Source: Circinella umbellata (Eukaryota; Mucoromycota; Mucoromycetes; Mucorales; Lichtheimiaceae). Taken from it: a stretch of 64,000 bases of DNA. The DNA lies in NCBI GenBank assembly GCA_025093555.1, contig JAIWNF010000030.1, positions 62,001 to 126,000 on the forward strand, in the 5' to 3' direction. This document shows, one piece after another, positions 25,738 to 36,954 of this stretch; position 1 is the first letter of the stretch, and the number at the start of each line of letters is the position of its first letter. Both the position numbers and the translations under genes were made by a program. Below the pieces are notes generated by a model. It saw only the letters and a program-made list of their open reading frames with translations, was not told the DNA's origin and searched no databases.

Positions 25738-27932
25738 TTACCATTCATCATCAATAACATCTGAAATAATAGCAAGATCACCGTATTCAGGTGAATATCC
25801 AGGCTTTAACGCTCTACTTTTAAATTCAACTTTTTCAATCCGTTCTTGATTTGAAGAAGGCATACTTGGTAAACTAAAATAATTAGGTGGTGATTGAAGT
25901 GGTGGTGTGTTCATCATCATAAATGCTTCTTCTCCTTCTCCTCCTCCTCTTTCTTCTCCTTGTGTAGAAGAATAAAATGAATGATGATTAGGTAATGGAG
26001 GTTCTTCTAAACTTGGATCGAAAAATTGAGGTGATTCTTTAGAACGCATATAAGATTGAATACTTGTTAAATCAGGAATACGTAATAAATGATCATTAGG
26101 TAAATTAGCAATAGCAATAGGAATGGAGAATTGACCAGACCAATTGTTGGGTCGTTTCATTGTATTAATTAATCCATTTCTTCCAACATTTTCACTTTGA
26201 ATGTGAATAGTAAGTGTATAATAAACACGTATATTTTTGGATGCAAAGGATGGACTCACAAGACGTGTTGGCATTTGGAATTGAATGGGTATAGATACAT
26301 TACCATCATTTCCAGTAACGCTAAGAGTAGAACGTAGAATTTGTCGTATGGATGATTTAAATGCTGTTCCTTCTTGTAATACAACTCTTCCTTCATAATG
26401 TTTTTTAAGAGAAAGCATAGCACCAGTAATAATCATACCATTTGGAATACTTTCAACGTGAAGATTCATATGAAATGGTTCATCTATAGCCAAAAAAAAC
26501 TCTGTTTTAATGTATTATTGGTAATATCAAAAAGATATGAAGATATATTACCTGGACAAAAAGCATGCTGAGGTAATAAAGCAGTAACATGAGCCATAGG
26601 TGTTTTCTTGTCAGATTTGTACAACGTTTCCTTTACATACCATTCTTGTGATGGTGGTGCACAAATAATAGGACGATAAGGTAATACATATTCTCGACTT
26701 CTTAAACCTGGTTGAAATCCTGCACCATCCAAATGAGCTGACCAAATATAATGAATTGAAAAACCTGTTGGATCATCTATTGAAGGTGGAAAATTGACAT
26801 TTGGGAACTATTATAATTATAATTTTATTAGCCCCCCAATTCTCCTCATTGAAATTACTATTTTTGGTCAATTGATTTTTACCTTAAGTGCAAATGGAAA
26901 TCGATGTTCCCCTGGTTCCAATGTCTCCCATATTTTAATTGAAAAATCTTTTTAAATTTTATTTATTAACGTCTTTATCTTTCTTATTTTTATAATCATT
27001 CATTAAACTTTTTTTATATATATATTTACCACTAGCTTCACTCCCCCATACTTTAGTATCCACTGAAAAATAAGTTCGTTTTAATTGATCAAGTCTTTCA
27101 AATGTCGATTCTCGTACACGGACAGTACCCACTTCTTCTGCTCGAAACTATAATTTTTTTTTTCTTTCACATTTAATATCCCCGAGTTTTTTTTTTTTTT
27201 TTTCACACAACCAATAAACCATCTATTCCTCTCTCCGTTCCATCGTATTACCTTGATACGTATTTGAGTTGCTTGTAGTGTATCTGTTGCTTTTAAAATA
27301 ACATTACCTAATATAAAATAAATATATCAGTATATTTGTCACATTTGCATAAAAATATAATCTTTAAACCTTTTTTTTCTCACGCGTATTAAAATTAAGA
27401 TATAACAAGTAGGTATAATAATTTAATACTCTTTCTTCCTCACCTCCCCCCTATTTCTTTTCATTATCTTACCTCGAATAATTCTATTGGGTCGAATAAT
27501 TAATTGTTGACCTCCTTCAATTTCAATAGATAATTCACTGGGTTCAATATCACAAGGTGGACGTGTCGTATAATCAAGATTCGTCATACTATTATTGGTA
27601 CCAGTAGTTATGGTGGATCCTGTATTATTATTTGTTCTAGGTGGAGACGAGGAACTAGAAGCAGTGGGTGTTTCAGAAGATGGTGCACTGTGATTTGAAG
27701 ATGTGCTATTTCGTTTATTTCTTGAAGTTGTGGATGAAACAATATCAACTATACTTAATGATAAACCGCGTGAGCGTCTTCGTCTGTCACGGCCATTATT
27801 ACTGTTTGTTCTTCCTTCATTTGAAGATCTACTACTGGTACTTGCTGTTGGATTATTTTGTGAAGAGGATGCTGAGGTTCCGGGTATAGATAAATAGTGT
27901 ATACCAGTGGTGGTTGTATCTGTGATATTCAT
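25738..27932 (-). CDS. Arrestin-like (alpha-arrestin) trafficking adaptor
   Basis: Six exons on the minus strand, 27932-27473, 27307-27252, 27147-27030, 26947-26883, 26807-26552 and 26483-25738, keep phase at every junction and give about 566 residues. After a Ser/Thr/Asn-rich N terminus, the arrestin N domain starts near SELSIEIEGGQQLIIRPNRI and runs through WETLEPGEHRFPFALKFP and SIHYIWSAHLDGAG. The arrestin C domain follows (MNLHVESIPNGMIITGAML, VYYTLTIHIQSENVGRNG). The tail is acidic and proline-rich. PPNY at the tail could act as a PxY-type ubiquitin-ligase contact. Fungal alpha-arrestins link Rsp5-type ligases to plasma-membrane transporters. The open frame extends upstream through a TTG; the first ATG (27932) is used. 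Confidence 0.83.
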
Positions 27933-29519
27933 ATTGTATATATAAATCAAAAGAGGTAGAAAAGAAAAGGGCTGTATTTAATTAATATTAATGTGTTTTA
28001 GAGAGAGAAAAAAAGGGGAAGAAAAAGAAAGAAAGAAGAAAGAAACAGAAAAAAACTAAAGAGTGTTGGGGGAGGGGAAGGAACTATAGAAGTACAAGAA
28101 GATATCCTTGTTTTGAATTAACGACGGAAGCAAATGACGTTCCTCTTTTCTTTGTGAAACACTTTCTTTTTGCTTTAGCCACATTGGTACCACAACAACC
28201 TTTCTTTTTGTGCCACCCTCTTATTTTATACACCGAATAAAAAAATGGAAACGCACAGAGCTTTTTCTTGAAAAGAATAGTATTAATGTTATATAATCTG
28301 TAAAATATATAAAATTATTATTATTCTTTCTTAAAAACTTAATAAAATCTTTATTAACAAAATGTGAGTATCAGTTGATATAACACCACGTGTAGTATAA
28401 ATTTACCCTGCTCTCTTTAGTACATCACTAGATTTTATTCATAAAGTAAAAAATGTTAACACTAACAAATCTTATATTTTGACGTCACGAGGTAACTATT
28501 TATTAATCTCAAAAAACTTTGATATTTGACATAAAAATCGTTCTTATTTTCTCAATTAATATAAACATTATGTAATTAATAGTTTCCTGTCTCTTTATAT
28601 GTATAAAATTCTCGTAGTAAGTATTTGTTACTATAGAAACTTTTATTATACGAATCATTTTTCCCTTTGTGTTCTGTATTAATCAGAATGATAAAAAGGT
28701 TTATAGTTTTACTCGATTAAAATTTATATTATGAAAATAACAAATAAAAAATCATGATATTTTTTCATTTATTTTGGTTTTCGTATACCAATTAAATATA
28801 TTTACAAACAATATAAACCAACATTTGTTTTAATGTATTTATATTTAGTAACAGTTAGTGATAAAAATAATGTTTTTTTAGTTTCAAAAATATTATCTGA
28901 GAGGAACAAGTAAATTTGTATATCATATCATTCTCTCTATTTATAGCTACTGCAGTGGAATATACTGCCTACTTTCTTGTTACGTAAAGTGAGCACAGTA
29001 ATACCCCCAATTCCTGCAAAATTATAAAGCTATTAAATTGATGCCAAAAACAAAAAAGCTAACCCATTATTACTACTAGAGCTTGTAGATATTAAAAAAT
29101 GATGCAGTGAAAGAGTAAATAATATGATATATTTGTTAACTATGCTTTAAATCATATAGTGTACTAAATTAGCTTTCTCCTTTCTTTTCAGCCCTATGGA
29201 ATTGAAATATCAGACTCTCATAATAAGATAAACTGGCTGGACATAAGTATATTATGTGTGTGTACGGGGAAGGGTATGAGTAAGTGATTAAGTTGTAAAA
29301 AGTAATATTACAATGAGAGTAAATTAAAACTGTCATCATACAGCCCCATGGCATGATGTCATTCACAATCATAATACCGATATTATACCCTAACTTATTT
29401 TCAGCAGTAATTATAGTAACGTTTATCATAGTATAACTCCGAAACTGTAAGGAAGGTCATCTTTTTCATTATATGTCCTCTTTTTATCTGTCGCTAATAT
29501 TACTTCACGTGCCACTATG
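27933..29519. other. Intergenic, AT-rich
   Basis: The first 150 bases are purine-rich on the + strand, so pyrimidine-rich on the arrestin gene's own strand, which fits its promoter. The rest is AT-rich with no credible gene. Confidence 0.5.
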
Positions 29520-29931
29520 CAGGATTTTTCCTTCAATTTGGCGCTTAATTTTTTTCAGGTTGGCGCGGGAGGGATTATCATATTGGCGGAAAGATGTTTT
29601 TACTTGTCGCATGATGAATTATAACTTTGCGCCTTCGTTATTTATTTTTGCGTATTGATAATAACATAATGGCGCAAGGTAAATAATAATTTGGCGGTTT
29701 ACGATCCATCACCCAGCTTTTGCATAATATTTTGAGAATAAGAATATATGGACGAGCAGTGCCAAGCTTACCAAGCGATTCATCTTTTACGGTTCAATAC
29801 GCAAAAATTAATAACGAAGGCGCAAAGTTATAATTCATCATGCGCCAGATTAATAATAATTCTACGCGAAATAATAATCCCCCAACGCAAAATTGAAAAA
29901 AATCAAGCGCCAAATCGAAGGAAAAACTCTG
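29520..29931. mobile_element. Fold-back MITE, copy 1
   Basis: The 412-bp unit is almost one long imperfect palindrome. TTTTTCCTTCAATTTGGCGC at the left end mirrors the right end, and the inner arms ATTATAACTTTGCGCCTTCG and its inverse also match. The arms are about 190 bp and enclose a small loop region around 29720-29790. Many GGCGC/GCGCC words break the AT-rich background. Ends of CAG...CTG type and a TA on the right suggest a TA-target element. The + strand frame inside is a by-product. A second copy lies at about 39186-39891 in opposite orientation. Confidence 0.75.
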
Positions 29932-29994
29932 TACTACTACCACAGCAATGCTAATATTTTTTTTTTAAAATCAACCAATTGTATATTAACTTAC

Positions 29995-30138
29995 CTCGTA
30001 AGAACTAAACTTACGATTACAAGCACGAGCACTATGACGGTCATCAAGAAGTTGGGCAACTTTTTCCGAGGGCATTTGAGGATTCATCTTCTTTTCATGG
30101 ATCATTAACTTGGTGTCTTTAGCAGTCCAGGGAGCCAT
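29995..30138 (-). pseudogene. Orphan exon, SANT/Myb-like fragment
   Basis: A 48-codon exon starts with ATG at 30138 (MAPWTAKDTKLMIHEKKM) and ends at a good GTAAGT donor at 29994. The pattern of an early Trp, KDTKLMI, then VAQLLDDRHSARACNRK resembles a SANT/Myb-type helix-turn-helix start. I find no acceptor or second exon on the minus strand: the fold-back MITE lies 60 bases downstream. A TATA-like (TA)n run occurs upstream near 30297-30307. It could be a gene cut off by the MITE or a transposon gene fragment. Confidence 0.4.
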
Positions 30139-32059
30139 ATTGAAAATAATAACGGTTGTTTGATTTAAAAGATAAAATGGGTGTAGAAAAAAATAGAGTT
30201 TTTGTGTGTAGAAATGAAATGAGCATAATGTAAGGTAAGATGTGAGTGTTTGTTTGATTGATGAAGAAAAAAAAAACTTGAAAATGAACCTGGTTATATA
30301 TATATATTTGGGTCAAGGTAGTAGATGATAATGGACGGATTGCTACTTGTTCAAAATAACTCACTCAGTCCTATTCAAGTGATATTGTATTATTATAAGT
30401 GACCATTGTCAATCATATTCTTGTTTGTTTATATTTCATTCGATTATGGTTAAAATTCGTTGATGGTCCTTTGTCAACACATTAGATAAATACCAAAACA
30501 ATAAACAAAGGCGCCATTCTGCGTGATAATTTTGACTAAGCGTTCGTTATGATTCCACTTTATAACGGAGTTTAACAAAGCGCCTTTAGGATTCGTCTGC
30601 CCAGTCTGTCTGTCACGTAACGCCTTCCATATATGGAAAATGTGATTCAAATATATTTCCCTTCAACTGAAATAAAATAATGGTAAATAGCTTTTGTCTC
30701 CATTTTCCATTCAAAAGATCTCAATTTAAATATGTTTCTATACTTGGAATATTTGTCTTGATCAAACTTACTGCATTTTAAGCACTATAATGTTCAGTAA
30801 ATGGGTGAAAAAAAGGGGTTTGAGATAAGAAAGATATGATATGGTGTATGGATACAAGAGAGCGGATACGTAGGAGAAGATAATGGTGATATAATATAAA
30901 ATAAATTTTAAATTAGAAAGAGTTCAGTGAAGAATTAATTTGAGAGGTAGGAGGTGATAGGAGAAGTTGATTGATCCACCACGTTAAAAAGCTATTGTTA
31001 TTGTGAATCACTTTTTCCGTAGATCATGCCACGCTTTCAATATAGTTACATGAATAAAATCAGTAACATTTCTTTTTTAAAATAACATCACTGCGTCTTT
31101 CTTTTTTAGGTGGTCTATTTTTGTATCAGAAATAATAGCAAAACTTTTGCATTTACCTTCGCTGGCAAGGCATCCATTATTCTACGTCAAAGATTCTATT
31201 TGTGGATATTACTATTCATATAAATTGTTTATTCTTGAAAAAAAAAACAAGAGTACAAAACTCACGAAGTTTATGATATAAAAATGTCTATTATTACAAC
31301 AATTAAACCTGAACACATTATTAAAATATTACTAATGTTATTATATAATGTAGTACGTAGTATACAAACAATTGATAAATTTATGTGTATTGATAGAATA
31401 ACACATGGTAATCATTAACAAGCATGGTTTAATATCAACCAATTAAACATTTTGCATAATTATTAAATAGCGGTAGACTTTATTGTTAGATCGGGTGCAT
31501 GAATATTTATATTTTACTTTCTGATTGTCTTTTTTTTCTTTGATCCTTTTGGTTCAATAAGAAACTCTCTTGTCGCATGATCAAGCCTTTACTGATAAAA
31601 CATTGTCCATCATTTAAATTTGGCATGAATGCATTTTGACCCACATACACCTCTTTTTCTCTCACTTTTTTTTTTCTTTTTTGGATAGTCTTCTTCACGT
31701 CAAAAAACCTCAATTTTTTTCACTTAAATCCCCCCATTCCGCCCACACTTTTATTTTATCTTTTTCACTTTAAAAAACCACGTTTTTCTCATAATATAAA
31801 AAACACTCTGGACATACATATATTATATATTTTTTTTTTCGTACGTATTAGCTTATCACTGGTATTTTTTTTTACAGCTTAATATATACACGCCAAGTCA
31901 AATACGTATCCATCAAAGTGTATATTAATCTTTCTAATGTCTTTTAATTTTTTTTAAACGGATATCAACCATTTAAACTTACATAAAAGAATGCGTACCG
32001 AGATTGGAAATATTATTTTTGAAAGCAGCCCAGCAGCCCTTTTATACTGCTGAACCGGC
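30139..32059. other. Intergenic
   Basis: AT-rich with no recognisable protein. A minus-strand frame at 31713-31507 is Lys/Arg-rich and not convincing. AAAGGCGCC near 30507 and GCGCCTTT near 30580 form a small inverted pair reminiscent of the fold-back elements, too short to classify. Confidence 0.45.
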
Positions 32060-33825
32060 TTGTACAACCCATATAACCATGAGTTCGCTTTAACCGAAGT
32101 CTGCCTGTTACCAAGTCTTAACAAAGACGAAGAAGAAGAGATGTTGTCTGTATTTGAATGTGCCCCGCTTGCTTATATTACAAATAAGATAGTTTCATTA
32201 GTGGTTCCCCAACAAGAAGAATAGACAGTGTATCCAGAGGTAGAACCAAATGATCATTCCATCCATCTTTCCTCCGATGTATTGTACACCCTCTTCGGAC
32301 AGACTTTCAACATCCCATCAAGTTCATCATCCCAAGATTATATTACAAGCAAAAGTGATTCAATGCATCCTCACAGAAGACGTGATGTATTTGGTGCTTT
32401 TTTTAACCTTCCTCTCATCTTCAACGCCTTACAAACAAAGAAACTTTCAATGAAATATCGAATGACCTTTGTTGATCGATATATAATTCGCATACTGGGT
32501 GTACGCCAACATGAGGGTAAAGCCACACTTGCTGAAACTGATATTGGTGAGAAGAAGAGTCAAATTCATAAAGGATCAAAAGCGACTCAAACTAGCATCA
32601 GCAACAAGAAAAAAGGGAAAGGGCGTGCTGGAAAGGGTTTCGCGGGGAAGGTAAATCTGGGAAATCTCACAGAAAGTGCCAGAAATCAAAGAAGCGAAAG
32701 GCAACAACTAGCCAAGGTAAAACGGATCCACCCGCAAAACGTGGACCTATCAACATTATAGCCGAAGAGAAGCTAAAGTGCAAAAAAGAAGATATACACA
32801 ATCGAGTCAAGCGCTTAGAACCAAAAGTTACAAAACTTGCCAAGGAATCAGGGAGCGTGGAAAAAGAACGAGCTGACAAAGGGCGTTCTTTTCGCAAGGG
32901 GAAGGCAAAGGGGCTATGGGATACTCAATTGTATTCCGACTTACGAGAAGTTAGACAACGTGCTAATAGTATCGAATGTGACTTAGCTGTGAACCGAAGG
33001 AATCTGGAAGATGCAACATCACAATTGTATGCCTTGGAGATGAAACTTTTGGGAAAAGATGTTGACAAAGTAACGAAACCGGATGAAGACCAGGTATTGA
33101 TAAATAATAGTACGAAATTCAATATTATATGTAGATATATGCTATCATGCGATTAAGATACTTATGACGATATATATTTACAGTTGGCTATTCAGAAAAG
33201 TCTGATCGCAAGTACTGACAGTGAGAGGTCATTGGTGATTGTAGGTGTGGATCCAGGGATTGTAGTGGCAGCGACAGCAACAATTACAAAAGCATCGCAA
33301 CTTCTTGAAACAATAAAACCTTATTGGAAATATTCAACGTCTGATCCATCAGCATTTTCATCGTCATCATCAGTTCCAACAACAACTATAGGTACACAAC
33401 AAATAACAACAAACTATATCCGACCACCTAAAGCACTGAAATATATTCCCAAGCAAAAAAGTGCAGCTATTTTTTATCTAAACATGAAAAACGACGTGAA
33501 CGATATAAAAAAAACATGGAAACAATGAAGATGACGAACAAAAACGCCAAAAAGAAGACCGGACACGGGAAATTCGTCACAACATTTACCACCAAAAGCT
33601 AGGATCCAGCTGGCGAATTCAAAATTCAATGGGAAGTGTCGTGTTTTTTGGATCATATAGGGTAGCAAACAGTCGAATTAAAAAAACACAAACGAGGTGC
33701 AAATTCTAAATTAATTAAACAACTGGATGCTCCTGCACATGATCATGTATATATCACCAACGAACATAGGAGTAGCCGTACTTGCCCGGTTTGCCATAGT
33801 CCCACCAACATCAAAGCGAATCAAG
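32060..33825 (+). pseudogene. Fanzor-like (eukaryotic TnpB homologue) nuclease, N-terminal to first zinc-ribbon half, decayed
   Basis: The protein can be followed through several frames. N-terminal sequence (from about NHEFALTEVCLLPSLNKDEE) is interrupted by TAG at 32222. Then come FFNLPLIFNAL and KLSMKYRMTFVDRYI, a Lys-rich stretch with a frameshift near 32650, and GKAKGLWDTQLYSDLREV. A clean intron (33094-33183) precedes SLVIVGVDPGIVVAATATIT, the RuvC-I block with its Asp at 33250-33252. Later pieces are GSVVFFGSYRVANSRIKK, a further shift at the A run 33680-33686, and YITNEHRSSRTCPVCHSP, the first CxxC of the OrfB-type zinc ribbon. The second ribbon half and RuvC-III are absent downstream on this strand but appear on the minus strand at 35384-35088. 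Active Fanzors are RNA-guided DNA nucleases carried on eukaryotic mobile elements. This copy cannot make a full protein. The call rests on motif recognition. Confidence 0.68.
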
Positions 33826-33869
33826 GTGACTCAATAATTTGACATACATTTGTCGTCTTCTTCTATAGT

Positions 33870-34765
33870 ATATACCAATATTCTTTTCATGTAAATTTTT
33901 TCCTACAATCACCCTTCTTCCATTTGCAAAACGAAAAACACTTCCCTTTTGATTCCTGTGCATATACCAATATTTGGCATTCATTTATTCTCAAAATACC
34001 TTCTTCTATAGTATATTGATACGTTTCGGTCGTATCGTGTTATATAAAATGAATAAAAAGTAATATAATTCCGAGTATATGACTCAAGGAAAAGGATAAG
34101 TTAAAATAAATAACTTATAAAAATAAAAGAGTTTGGTTAATTTAAGCACCAACAAAATAGATCAATCCTGATTGAAGGGTGGAAGTAGAAAATAATGGTG
34201 AGTGAACCAAGTAGTTTATTATAAATTAGTAGAGCTTTGTAAACTTAGTAGAACTAAAGATTTAATTGAGGAAGAAAGATGTCTTATTTATACTAATTTC
34301 TATCTATCTATCCTAAGTTGATAATTGGCTGAAACTTGAGTATTAGTAACCTCCACTTGTAACAGTTACTTGCAAGTGTTGCAGTTACTTGTAAACGTTG
34401 TAATTACTTGTACGTGTGCCCCTTACTGGTTTAGGTAACATTCACGAGTACGTGTAACAATTATCCTGGTTATCTTTAACAGTTGGTACGGTCTGAATGG
34501 AACACAATATTTATGATAAATACTTCTTTATTTGTTGAATAATTATAATAATGAGATATTATTGATGTTGATAATTTATAAGGGGATAATATATATAGTA
34601 ATAAAATTAATAAAGAGCAAGAGAAAAAAAAAGGGTAACAATATATCAATATTTTTTTTTGACAAAATGTTTTTCTGTATTCGCCCTTCTCCATTTTACA
34701 AAAAAAAAGTACTTTCTCTTTTGATACTTCAATACACCAATATTTTTTTTCAACACGGAACGTGT
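33870..34765 (+). repeat. Diverged direct repeat pair (about 33870-33985 and 34640-34760)
   Basis: Both segments share the order CGCCCTTCTCCATT-like, then A-rich, CTTTCTCTTTTGAT-like and CACCAATATTT-like words, clearly related but diverged. They flank an otherwise featureless AT-rich stretch between the two Fanzor pieces and may mark ends or duplicated flanks of a lost insertion. A degenerate 20-bp tandem run around GTTACTTGTAA lies at 34345-34420. Confidence 0.4.
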
Positions 34766-35087
34766 GTTTCATTATTCTTTTTCTGGTCCTGATTATTTTC
34801 TCCTTGGTTGTGAAAGAATATGGTGGCGTAAAAAAAATCATGGCTAAAAAAGAGAGCATGAAGTAGTAACACAGGATCATGCATAATAAACATAGAGTGC
34901 ATTTAAAAAAAATACTGATGCATATTTTGATGGAACCCCATTTCAATAAATTTTATGTCAAGAAAAAAGATAACAATGAGAAAGAGTAATAGTAAGAATA
35001 GCAATGAAAAATACAGGCGTTTCACAAAAGTAAAACTCTTTTAAATCCGGCTTCACGCGGGAGACAAATGAGAACCAAGAACTGGTG

Positions 35088-35384
35088 TCATGTCAACAAT
35101 TTCTCCATGTGGGTAGCAAGCGAATATGAGGATTTACAACGGGAGAAGGGGGGAATCGGGGTATTTGTAAAAGGTAAAGATTTTGATAGTCCAGAGACCG
35201 CAATGTTGAATCCTCCAACTTCATCGCGATTAAATGTACTTGAATTATGGGCAGGGCATTGTGGATTGGTGCATCTTAACGCGTCATTGACAGACTTTAG
35301 CTTGTTGTTGCGTCTAAATTTTTGGTGCGTGATGACGAAGATGACGATGATGGTGATGGTATAATAAAGTTTGGGGGGAGACAC
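35088..35384 (-). pseudogene. Fanzor C-terminal fragment (zinc-ribbon second half and RuvC-III)
   Basis: The minus strand encodes SVNDALRCTNPQCPAH, then FNRDEVGGFNIAVSGL, and ends at TGA (35088). The paired cysteines followed by NRDxxGxxNI match the end of TnpB/Fanzor proteins, where the Asp of NRD is the RuvC-III catalytic residue. Upstream on this strand the first half of the zinc ribbon is not found. That half ends the + strand fragment at 33825, about 1.3-1.5 kb away and in opposite orientation, so an inversion inside one ancestral gene would explain both. Confidence 0.68.
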
Positions 35385-35674
35385 CAGTGAGTACCATTAC
35401 TTGACATTGTTATTCGTTGAGGAACATTATCCAACAAATCAGCAGTTTTATCCAAGATCTTTTTTTCCATTGTATGCAAGGGTCATCAAAGGGAGTAATC
35501 GAGAGATTAAATTTGAGTCCGTATATGGGTTCTGTTTTTCGAACTCTAGTTATAAACCCAGCAGGATTGTTGACATCTAGAAGTGATGCAGAGCTACCTA
35601 AATATATACATCAAAATATAGGCTCGGATAACATGTCTGAGGCCGAGGGAATTGATTAATTAATTTTTTTGGAT

Positions 35675-35705
35675 AAGTACTCTGAAGCGAAGCTTCAGGG
35701 TACTT
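35675..35705. repeat. Stem-loop with 14-bp arms
   Basis: AAGTACTCTGAAGC is followed by GA and then by its near-perfect inverse GCTTCAGGGTACTT, one mismatch per 14. A T run precedes it. It is not associated with a gene end that I trust and could be a fused pair of transposon ends. Confidence 0.6.
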
Positions 35706-35889
35706 TTCAATCTTATATTTGCAATTTATTCCAAAACATATTTTTTGGTACAAAATAATAAGAGATGTAACTATTTTTAAAAAAGGATATTAAAGTAATT
35801 GAGAATATAAAATTATATATAGAGTATATGTGATGTAGCATAGAAGTGCTTGAATATTTATGACTGGTTATTATAGTTTTTGCATAATC

Positions 35890-36880
35890 GACGATTGTAT
35901 TTACCATTGCAGTTAATATGGCCACACAAGGAGCATGCTAATTTTGACGATATTTAGGCAAACCGACTCTTAATTCCGTATTACTAGTACCAATTGATCG
36001 AACAATTTGTTGCTGAATAGAAGGAGAAACTTGTTGTTGCGGAGGGTGTGGTTGAGGAAGATGTTGCTGTGAATAAATTTGCTGCTGTGGATAGGTGTAT
36101 TGGCATTGTGAATAATTTTGTTGTAGATAAGAACGTTGTAAATGAGCTTGTTAGTATATATGCTGATGAGAATAAATTTGCGGAAGATGAGGTTGTATGG
36201 GTGGCGGTTGTACTCATTCTTCTATAGTTATATTCATATTGTTATTAGTGTCTGCAACATGTCATGTCACTCACATGTAGATCAAACCTCCCATTTGTGT
36301 TAAGCAACAAATACTTTAGAGTAATTATACAAGGCAAAACCAAGTTACTATGTCCAACAGTAGAGATAGTGTTATCAACGTTTTCTTTGTTGCTATTTTC
36401 CATGAGTTGACTAAGTAGCATTACTTCTTCGACAGGTGGTGAGATAACACGTTCTTCAGTCTCAATTGTTGACTAGAGTATTGTGCTTGAAGATTCCGAT
36501 TCATTTTGAATCTCTACATTCGATTGCTGTAAATTTGCACGGGGAGATTGATCAAGAGATTACCACGTTTGATTCATCTTGATCTGTAGCAGCAGGTTGC
36601 TCAGGAGCACGCTGAACCATGTTTTGTATGTTGAGTTGGTTAGGGTCACCCCATCCACTTTTTTTGATTTGTTTTTTGGACGACCCGCATTATGAATAGG
36701 CGAATTCTTAGTTCCTTTTGGTCCGCGGGGACCTTTTTCGTTTGTAAGCAATGGTTTTTTTTGAGTTTGGTTTTATTGTTGGAATCATATTGAGTTATAT
36801 TATATAGCAATGGGAGTCTTTTGACAAAGATGGAACGCATATCATGCAGCAACTGAATGTTTAATTTAAAGCCAGAGTAG
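35890..36880 (-). pseudogene. MULE-like transposase C-terminal relic
   Basis: Minus-strand fragments in several frames read LHDMRSIFVKRLPLLYNI, KGPRGPKGTKNSP, HNAGRPKNKSKKVDGVTL, a Gln/Pro-rich region (YPQQQIYSQQHLPQPHPPQQ, near 36050-36110) and a terminal CSLCGHINCNGKYNRRLC. A GRPK-type basic patch followed by a C..CG..xxGxxxRxC zinc knuckle is the usual tail of Mutator-like transposases. The catalytic DDE part is absent and stops are frequent. The superfamily call is tentative; another knuckle-bearing protein is possible. Confidence 0.42.
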
Positions 36881-36954
36881 TTTCTAGTGTATTTTCATGG
36901 GCAGACATAAATCGCCAAAACCTTTTTTTATTGGAAGTTCACGCCTCACTCATG

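Noticed and set aside
31507..31713. Lys/Arg-rich minus-strand frame
   Set aside because: Short and low-complexity, with an A/T-run origin; no supporting context.
35417..35659. + strand frame (GVIERLNLSPYMGSVFRTLV...)
   Set aside because: It looks non-random but matches nothing I know, lacks a good start and overlaps other frames of similar quality. Left unannotated between two transposon relics.
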